Source: Micrococcales bacterium (lineage in GTDB: Bacteria > Actinomycetota > Actinomycetes > S36-B12 > UBA10799). From it: a DNA stretch of 11,102 bases. A model generated the notes under the pieces. The model made no database searches. It was not told where the DNA came from and saw only the letters and a list, made by a program, of their open reading frames with translations. The stretch spans positions 1 through 11,102 of the forward strand of contig JAHEXM010000025.1 in assembly GCA_023252115.1 (NCBI GenBank), read 5' to 3'. The stretch's first letter is position 1. The number at the start of each line of letters is the position of its first letter. Shown piece after piece: positions 6,479 through 11,102 of this stretch. Both the position numbers and the translations under genes were made by a program.

Positions 6479-7234
6479 GTGCACCAGTTTTCCACTCTCC
6501 AGATCTTTCTGTCTGAGTTCATCGGCACCGCGCTGCTCATCGTGCTTGGTGTTGGGGTTTGCGCCAACGTCACTCTGAAGAAGTCCTACGGATTTGGCGA
6601 CAAGCAGTGGCTGCTGATCAGCTTCGGCTGGGGTTTCGCGGTTTTTGCTGGTGCCAGCGTCGCTTGGAAGAGCGGGGCCCAACTCAACCCGGCAGTCACG
6701 CTAGGGCTGGCTATCTCTGGATCACTGAAATGGTCGCTGGTACCGCTCTACATGTTTGCCGAAGTCACTGGCGCAATGGCCGGTGCCGTATTGGCGTACT
6801 TGGCATACAAGAAGCAGTTCGACACACATGACGACCCGGCCAACACCGGCGGCATTTTCTATACCCATGCTTCAGTTCGCAGCAACGTCTGGAACATCGT
6901 CACCGAGGTGATCGGCACTTTCGTTCTGGTCTACTGGGTACTAGAAAGTTCGCCATTTGAGCCGGGCACTGAGGACAGCGCACCGCAATTTGGAAATTCA
7001 GCGCTCGGCTACGCCGCAGTTGCTTTTGTCGTTATTGCAATCGGAGCCTGCCTCGGTGGTCCAACTGGGTATGCAATTAACCCTGCCCGTGACCTGGGGC
7101 CGCGCATCATCTATTCGATCCTGCCCATCAAAGGCCGTGGAAGTTCAAACTGGGGTTACGCCTGGATTGCAATCCTTGGGCCGCTCATCGGCGGCGCCCT
7201 TGCCGCACTTCTCTTCAACGCCATAGGAGGCTAA
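6479..7234 (+). CDS. glpF: Glycerol uptake facilitator (MIP family aquaglyceroporin)
   Basis: 251 residues with six hydrophobic segments and the two half-helix loops of the aquaporin family: LNPAVTLG (Asn70-Pro71-Ala72) and INPARDLGPR (Asn201-Pro202-Ala203). The Arg204-Asp205 pair after the second NPA marks a glycerol channel rather than a strict water channel, because aquaglyceroporins have Asp there. It lets glycerol and other small polyols diffuse across the cytoplasmic membrane, and the kinase encoded next traps glycerol as its phosphate. The start is GTG at 6479, with AAAGGAG (6466-6472) 6 nt upstream. glpK follows after 6 bp, and its Shine-Dalgarno (AGGAGG, 7225-7230) lies inside the last codons of this gene, so the two are clearly one transcript. 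The leader carries two inverted repeats that may regulate it. Confidence 0.95.
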   Translation: MHQFSTLQIFLSEFIGTALLIVLGVGVCANVTLKKSYGFGDKQWLLISFGWGFAVFAGASVAWKSGAQLNPAVTLGLAISGSLKWSLVPLYMFAEVTGAMAGAVLAYLAYKKQFDTHDDPANTGGIFYTHASVRSNVWNIVTEVIGTFVLVYWVLESSPFEPGTEDSAPQFGNSALGYAAVAFVVIAIGACLGGPTGYAINPARDLGPRIIYSILPIKGRGSSNWGYAWIAILGPLIGGALAALLFNAIGG

Positions 7235-7240
7235 AGCAAT

Positions 7241-8758
7241 ATGTCCACTCAATACGTGGCGTCAATCGACCAAGGAACGACCTCGACCCGATGCATGATT
7301 TTCGATCATGCCGGACTGCCGGTGGCCAGTGCACAGATCGAACATGAGCAGATCTTTCCCCAAGCTGGATGGGTTGAGCACGACCCTGAAGAAATCTGGA
7401 CCAACACCCAAAAGTGCATCGAAGATGCCCTGAAAAAGGCGAACCTCACTTCAGCCGATATCGCAGCGGTTGGCATCACCAACCAACGCGAGACATCCGT
7501 CGTCTGGGACAAAGCAACAGGAAAGCCGATCTACAACGCAATCGTGTGGCAAGACACTCGAACTGCGGCAATCTGCGATTCGCTTGCCGCGCTGGGCGAA
7601 GAAGGCACCACACGCTACACCTCGCGTACCGGTTTGCCATTGGCCACGTACTTCTCGGGTCCCAAGATCCGCTGGATTCTCGACAACGTCGAAGGCGCAC
7701 AAGCACGAGCTGACGCAGGCGAACTTGCTTTCGGCAACACCGAGAGTTGGGTTGTTTACAACTTGACCGGCGGCGCGAACGGCGGCATTCACATCACCGA
7801 ACCGACGAATGCATCCCGCACCCTGTTGATGGACTTGGACACCCTCGAGTGGAATTCCGACATTGCCGCCGAGATGAACATCCCGCTGTCAATGCTTCCT
7901 AACATCAAGTCCTCGTCGCAGGTCTACGGAAATGTCGTTTCGCCCGAGGTACTGGCGGGCGTCCCGATCGCAGGAATCCTGGGTGACCAGCAGGCCGCCA
8001 CGTTCGGCCAAGCGTGCCTGTCGCCTGGAGACACCAAGAACACCTACGGAACGGGAAACTTCGTCCTGCTCAACACCGGTAACGAAATTGTCCTCAGTGA
8101 ACAGGGTTTGCTGACCACGGTGGCGTACAAGATTGGCGACCAACCAACTGTGTATGCGCTCGAGGGCTCGATTGCGGTCACCGGCTCTTTAATTCAGTGG
8201 CTGCGCGACAACCTCGGTCTGTTCACCGATGCATCGCAAGCCGAAGGCCTTGCTCGTGGAGTGGAGGACAACGGTGGCGCCTACGTAGTGCCAGCATTCT
8301 CTGGCCTCTTCGCGCCACGCTGGCGCGCTGACGCGCGCGGCGTCATTGTCGGCCTGACTCGGTTCATCAACAAAGGCCACATCGTGCGTGCCGCGCTCGA
8401 AGCTGCCGCTTACCAGTCACGTGAAGTCATCGACGCGATGAACCGTGAGTCCGGTGTTCCACTCACTTCGCTGAAGGTCGACGGCGGCATGGTCGTCAAC
8501 GAATTGCTGATGCAGTTTCAAGCCGACATCTTGGGAGTGACCGTAATTCGTCCAAAGGTCGCCGAAACCACCGCGCTTGGTGCCGCGTATGCAGCTGGAT
8601 TGGCGGTTGGCTTTTGGTCGGGTGAGGACGACATTCGCAACAACTGGGCTGAAGATAAGCGGTGGGAACCGCAGATGAGTGAAGCCGAACGCGAGCGCCT
8701 GTTTACCGAGTGGAACAAGGCAGTCGAGCGCACGTTGAACTGGGTCGAAGCTGACTGA
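7241..8758 (+). CDS. glpK: Glycerol kinase
   Basis: 505 residues, the normal length for the family (FGGY kinases). It phosphorylates glycerol with ATP to sn-glycerol-3-phosphate in the cytoplasm, feeding glycolysis (through a glycerol-3-phosphate dehydrogenase) or lipid synthesis. The N-terminal phosphate loop is DQGTTSTR (10-17). Residues known to hold glycerol in the Escherichia coli enzyme are all present at matching places: Arg83-Glu84 (GITNQRET), Trp103 (VWQDTRT), Tyr137 (TYFSG), Asp249 (GDQQ) and Phe274 (GTGNF). The ATP-side motif LKVDGGM lies at 411-417. The ATG at 7241 has AGGAGG 10 nt upstream. No glycerol-3-phosphate dehydrogenase (glpD) or glp regulator lies in the window. The next gene's reading frame is open across the glpK stop, so the two probably overlap. 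Confidence 0.97.
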   Translation: MSTQYVASIDQGTTSTRCMIFDHAGLPVASAQIEHEQIFPQAGWVEHDPEEIWTNTQKCIEDALKKANLTSADIAAVGITNQRETSVVWDKATGKPIYNAIVWQDTRTAAICDSLAALGEEGTTRYTSRTGLPLATYFSGPKIRWILDNVEGAQARADAGELAFGNTESWVVYNLTGGANGGIHITEPTNASRTLLMDLDTLEWNSDIAAEMNIPLSMLPNIKSSSQVYGNVVSPEVLAGVPIAGILGDQQAATFGQACLSPGDTKNTYGTGNFVLLNTGNEIVLSEQGLLTTVAYKIGDQPTVYALEGSIAVTGSLIQWLRDNLGLFTDASQAEGLARGVEDNGGAYVVPAFSGLFAPRWRADARGVIVGLTRFINKGHIVRAALEAAAYQSREVIDAMNRESGVPLTSLKVDGGMVVNELLMQFQADILGVTVIRPKVAETTALGAAYAAGLAVGFWSGEDDIRNNWAEDKRWEPQMSEAERERLFTEWNKAVERTLNWVEAD

Positions 8759-9938
8759 GGTCGTCACATCCCAGTCACGCAACCGTTGGTCAACAGTTGC
8801 GGCGTACGCGCTTGTTGCAGCTGCCAACCAAGCTCTGTGGTTGACGTTTGCGCCAATCACCACCGAAGCCGCGACGCACTATGGCGTTTCGGTGTCTGCG
8901 ATTGGCTGGCTGTCACAGATCTTCCCGCTAGTTTATGTCGTGCTGGCAATTCCAGCGGGAATGTTGCTCGACCGCTGGTTCAAACCGAGCCTTGCGTTTG
9001 GCGCGGTACTGACCGCGCTCGGTGCAGTTGTTCGGCTCGGCGGCAACAGTTTCACGATGGTCGTGATTGGCCAAGTCATCATTGCCATTGCGCAACCGTT
9101 CGTACTCAACGCAGTGACCAAAGTGGCCATCACGAACGTCAGCGAACGCGACCGACCCAACGGAATTGCTGCTGGCTCAGCTGGAATCTTTGGCGGTATG
9201 TTGCTGGCCCTCATACTCGGCGCTGCATTCGGCGGCGATCACATTCCCCAGTTGCTGTTAGTTGAAGCAGCATTCGCAGTTCTCGCTTCAGTGTGTTTGG
9301 TTCTGACGCTTGTCCGTCGCGATCCGGTGTTCGCTGATAGTGCAGCTGAGTCGGCCGTCGTGGATGCGCCTTTGCGCAAAGTCTGGGCCGACAAATACAT
9401 TCGATTGCTGGTCGCGATTGTCTTTGTCGGTTTCGGGATCTTCGTTGCACTGACGACTTGGCTCGAAGCGCTACTGGAGCCCGCCGGGGTTTCGGCGCAG
9501 GATTCTGGGGTGCTGCTGATCGCAATGGTAGTGGCGGGTGTGATTGGGTCGGCCGTTTTACCGGCCTGGGTTTTAAAGCGTGGCAAGGCACTCACGCTCA
9601 TTGGCGTAGCGGTTGGCGTTACCGCTTTTGGCTGCCTGGTATTGGCGATCTTTCCAAGTTTCGCCGCGGGATTGCCGGTCTCAATCGTGATCGGGCTATT
9701 CCTGCTAGCAACGTTGCCAGTTGTTCTCGAAATGACTGAACGGCGCGCTGGTGCTGCAAGCGGAACCGCAACCGCTTTGATTTGGCTGGCTGGCAATGCT
9801 GGCGGTTTGGTCGTGGCGATTTTGGTTCAACAGCTACTCGACTACCCTGCTGTTGCGTTTCTGGCAATGGGAGTCATCGTCCTAATTGCTGTCCCTCTGG
9901 TTCTTAAGCTTTCGCGCTGGCCCGTCGATACTGCATAG
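8751..9938 (+). CDS. MFS transporter, FLVCR/SLC49-like; start codon uncertain
   Basis: A twelve-helix major facilitator. The first half resembles the eukaryotic FLVCR (SLC49) choline/ethanolamine carriers: N-x-x-x-W in helix 1, [18 protein letters not shown], then PAGMLLDRW (motif A), LGAVVRL, and [14 protein letters not shown] in helix 4. Helix 7 and the VVAGVIGSA segment also fit. A transport substrate cannot be fixed, but association with glpFK suggests glycerol- or phospholipid-derived compounds. The start is the problem. The first in-frame ATG, GTG or TTG is the TTG at 8841, which has no Shine-Dalgarno and would remove most of helix 1 ([19 protein letters not shown], encoded just upstream). 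The frame is open back to 8739, with only CTG at 8751 as a possible start. I use CTG 8751, giving 395 residues and an 8-bp overlap with glpK. The conservative alternative is 8841-9938 (365 residues). The 3' end is certain. Confidence 0.8.
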   Translation: MTEVVTSQSRNRWSTVAAYALVAAANQALWLTFAPITTEAATHYGVSVSAIGWLSQIFPLVYVVLAIPAGMLLDRWFKPSLAFGAVLTALGAVVRLGGNSFTMVVIGQVIIAIAQPFVLNAVTKVAITNVSERDRPNGIAAGSAGIFGGMLLALILGAAFGGDHIPQLLLVEAAFAVLASVCLVLTLVRRDPVFADSAAESAVVDAPLRKVWADKYIRLLVAIVFVGFGIFVALTTWLEALLEPAGVSAQDSGVLLIAMVVAGVIGSAVLPAWVLKRGKALTLIGVAVGVTAFGCLVLAIFPSFAAGLPVSIVIGLFLLATLPVVLEMTERRAGAASGTATALIWLAGNAGGLVVAILVQQLLDYPAVAFLAMGVIVLIAVPLVLKLSRWPVDTA

Positions 9939-10442
9939 ATGACGCTTCCACGAAAGCTCGTTGCCGTGACGTCGAGCGCAGCGCTATGCCTCGGCGCGGG
10001 GCTAGTGACCGCTCTTCCAGCGCAAGCAGTTCCCTCCTCGACAGTTCGGTCACTGTCGCCACGACTTGATTCAGGTCAGACTCTTTTCTTCGAAGCTGGC
10101 GCCGCACGTCCCCGCAAGGCGTTCTTTGCGATGAAAACGACCTCTGGCAACGGCTTTCGTGGCTTCACCTATGTGCCGCGAACCAAGACGCTGACGTGTT
10201 ACATCGGTTCAGTCGTGGCCGACATCGTGCCAATATTTAACGAGTTCGCTCCAGGACGGGGTCCGTCCGGTTCAACCAACGGCTATATCTCAGGATCCGG
10301 ATCGTCGTTACGGATCAAGATGTCTGGAAGCCAACCATGGATGACTCTGAAGAGCCGAGTCAAAATCAATAAGGTCTCAAAGAAGCGCAAGCACTTTGCC
10401 TGGCGTGCGCAGTTTGCTTACTGCCGTTCACTCACCGGCTGA
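9939..10442 (+). CDS. Small secreted protein of unknown function
   Basis: 167 residues that I do not recognise. The N-terminus is a clear signal peptide: Arg5 and Lys6, a hydrophobic core (VAVTSSAALCLGAGLVTAL) and a cleavage site after PAQA at residue 30. The mature part, about 137 residues, is rich in Ser, Gly and basic residues. Only two cysteines remain (in TLTCYIG and FAYCRSL), which could form one disulfide outside the cell. The segments look mostly beta-strand. The ATG directly follows the TAG stop of the transporter with zero spacing, so it is almost certainly translated by coupling or reinitiation in the same transcript. It ends 1 bp from the stop of the convergent hydrolase gene. No enzyme motif is visible. 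It might be a cell-wall-associated or substrate-binding partner of the transporter, but nothing proves that. Confidence 0.8.
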   Translation: MTLPRKLVAVTSSAALCLGAGLVTALPAQAVPSSTVRSLSPRLDSGQTLFFEAGAARPRKAFFAMKTTSGNGFRGFTYVPRTKTLTCYIGSVVADIVPIFNEFAPGRGPSGSTNGYISGSGSSLRIKMSGSQPWMTLKSRVKINKVSKKRKHFAWRAQFAYCRSLTG

Positions 10443-10443
10443 A

Positions 10444-11102
10444 TCAGTTCGCGTTGGCAGGGCCAAGCCAACGAACCAGTTCGGCATTGACCTGATCTGA
10501 CACCTCCACTTGAACAAAATGTCCTGACTCAGGCAGCGGCACAAATTCGGCAACGCGACCGGGCGCCATGACTCTCTCGAGTTTGTCCGGGGCCACCAAT
10601 TCGCTACCCAAGAAACGGTCTTGCATCCCCCAAATCACCAATGTGGGGGCAGTGACTTTCAGTTTTGCCAATGCCCTCAATTGACGTGGATTTCGGAACA
10701 GTGCTCGATACCAACCGAGCGGCCCAGAAAGCCCTCCCGGAGTGCCGAAGGCTACTTTGGTCGCTTCGATTTCAACCGGCTCCCAGGCAGATCGAATCCG
10801 TGAGCCCGCAATGAGCGAGGTCACGACTTTCTCGGCTGAGTTCTTGCTCAGGGCTCGTTCCGGTATGCGCGGAATCTGGAAATACAGCATGTATGACGAC
10901 TTGCGTAATTGACCAGGATTGCGAATCAGATCCATCGCGTGCACCGCCATGGGTGGGCAATTCATCACGATCAATTTGCTCACCACCTCGGGGTGCCGCA
11001 TCGCGACTGTCCATGCCACGCCACCGCCCCAGTCGTGGCCGACTACCACTGCGCACTCGTACCCCAGTTTGCGAATGATTGCGGCGACGTCATCGGACAG
11101 CG
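10444..11102 (-). CDS. Alpha/beta hydrolase, epoxide-hydrolase-like (5' end cut by window edge)
   Basis: The frame is open from the right edge to the TGA at 10444-10446, giving 218 visible residues and lacking roughly the first 80-100 residues of the family. The nucleophile elbow is GHDWGG with Asp23 of the visible part, the sign of epoxide hydrolases and haloalkane dehalogenases, since esterases have Ser. The charge relay is completed by Asp161 (GMQDRF) and His194 (ESGHFVQVE). Two cap-domain tyrosines, Tyr73 (YFQIP) and Tyr131 (GWYRAL), match those that hold the epoxide oxygen in soluble epoxide hydrolases. That favours epoxide hydrolysis over dehalogenation. It probably acts in the cytoplasm on epoxides of fatty acids or foreign compounds. 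An internal GTG at 11047-11049 is not the true start, because homologous sequence continues upstream of it. The gene converges on the glpFK cluster and its stop is 1 bp from that cluster's end. Confidence 0.88.
   Translation of the reverse strand, partial: LSDDVAAIIRKLGYECAVVVGHDWGGGVAWTVAMRHPEVVSKLIVMNCPPMAVHAMDLIRNPGQLRKSSYMLYFQIPRIPERALSKNSAEKVVTSLIAGSRIRSAWEPVEIEATKVAFGTPGGLSGPLGWYRALFRNPRQLRALAKLKVTAPTLVIWGMQDRFLGSELVAPDKLERVMAPGRVAEFVPLPESGHFVQVEVSDQVNAELVRWLGPANAN
10452..10473. terminator. Candidate hairpin terminator after the glpFK cluster
   Basis: CGTTGGC (10452-10458) and GCCAACG (10467-10473) form a perfect 7-bp stem with an 8-nt loop. If two bases bulge, three more pairs can form. 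The stem starts 10 bp after the stop of the secreted-protein gene and lies inside the coding end of the opposing hydrolase gene. No T-run follows on the plus strand. The arrangement is the same as at the DUF1801 junction (2803-2826). Confidence 0.4.

Noticed and set aside
8748..8762. Programmed +1 frameshift from glpK into the transporter (prfB-like GAC TGA G)
   Set aside because: The shifted codon ACT does not pair well with the Asp tRNA and no stimulating element is visible. A CTG or other non-standard start, or a sequence error, is simpler.
8786..9265. Plus-strand frame of 159 residues at the transporter start
   Set aside because: It is rich in Arg, Cys and Trp, typical of an out-of-frame reading. 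The overlapping frame encodes transporter helices with family motifs.
9239..9796. Minus-strand frame of 185 residues opposite the transporter
   Set aside because: It is a Thr/Ala/Pro-rich antisense shadow of hydrophobic codons, with no ribosome binding site.

Overview
The window looks like chromosomal DNA from an uncultured actinobacterium (Actinomycetota) of intermediate GC content. The evidence is a wax-ester/TAG synthase (WS/DGAT) of the type common in mycobacteria and relatives, frequent GTG starts, strong GGAGG ribosome binding sites, a lysine/alanine-rich histone-like protein tail and an epoxide-hydrolase-type alpha/beta hydrolase. Apart from one internal GTG-started fragment of the right-edge gene, all eight genes that lie wholly inside the window are full length. 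Two further genes are cut by the window edges. I see no tRNA, rRNA, IS element, CRISPR array or phage gene.

Left part (1-2803): a leftward gene for a ferritin-like diiron protein is cut by the left edge (1-531). About 200 bp of divergent promoter region separates it from a rightward pair: a WS/DGAT acyltransferase with an unusual 60-residue lysine-rich tail (738-2345), then a DUF1801 protein 5 bp later (2351-2803).

Middle (2784-6275): two leftward genes. One encodes a large exported subtilisin-fold protease in which glutamate replaces the catalytic histidine, with fibronectin-III-like C-terminal domains (3630-6275). The other encodes an unrecognised two-helix membrane protein (2784-3548), which overlaps the end of the DUF1801 gene by 20 bp tail to tail.

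Right part (6479-10442): a compact rightward cluster of glpF (glycerol facilitator), glpK (glycerol kinase), an MFS transporter resembling the eukaryotic FLVCR/SLC49 choline/ethanolamine carriers, and a small secreted protein. Spacings are 6 bp or less, with one probable overlap. The glpF leader holds two separate inverted repeats. The transporter has no ATG, GTG or TTG start that would keep its first membrane helix. A leftward epoxide-hydrolase-like gene enters from the right edge and ends 1 bp from the secreted-protein gene.

Working together (inference): GlpF and GlpK supply glycerol-3-phosphate from external glycerol. The WS/DGAT makes wax ester or triacylglycerol, and the diiron protein may modify acyl chains. 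The FLVCR-like carrier next to glpFK suggests uptake of parts released from phospholipids, namely glycerol and perhaps choline or ethanolamine. I found no multi-gene system that is clearly undescribed. The most unusual items are the histone-like tail on the acyltransferase, the His-to-Glu protease, the FLVCR-like transporter with its missing start codon, and the paired dyads in the glpF leader.
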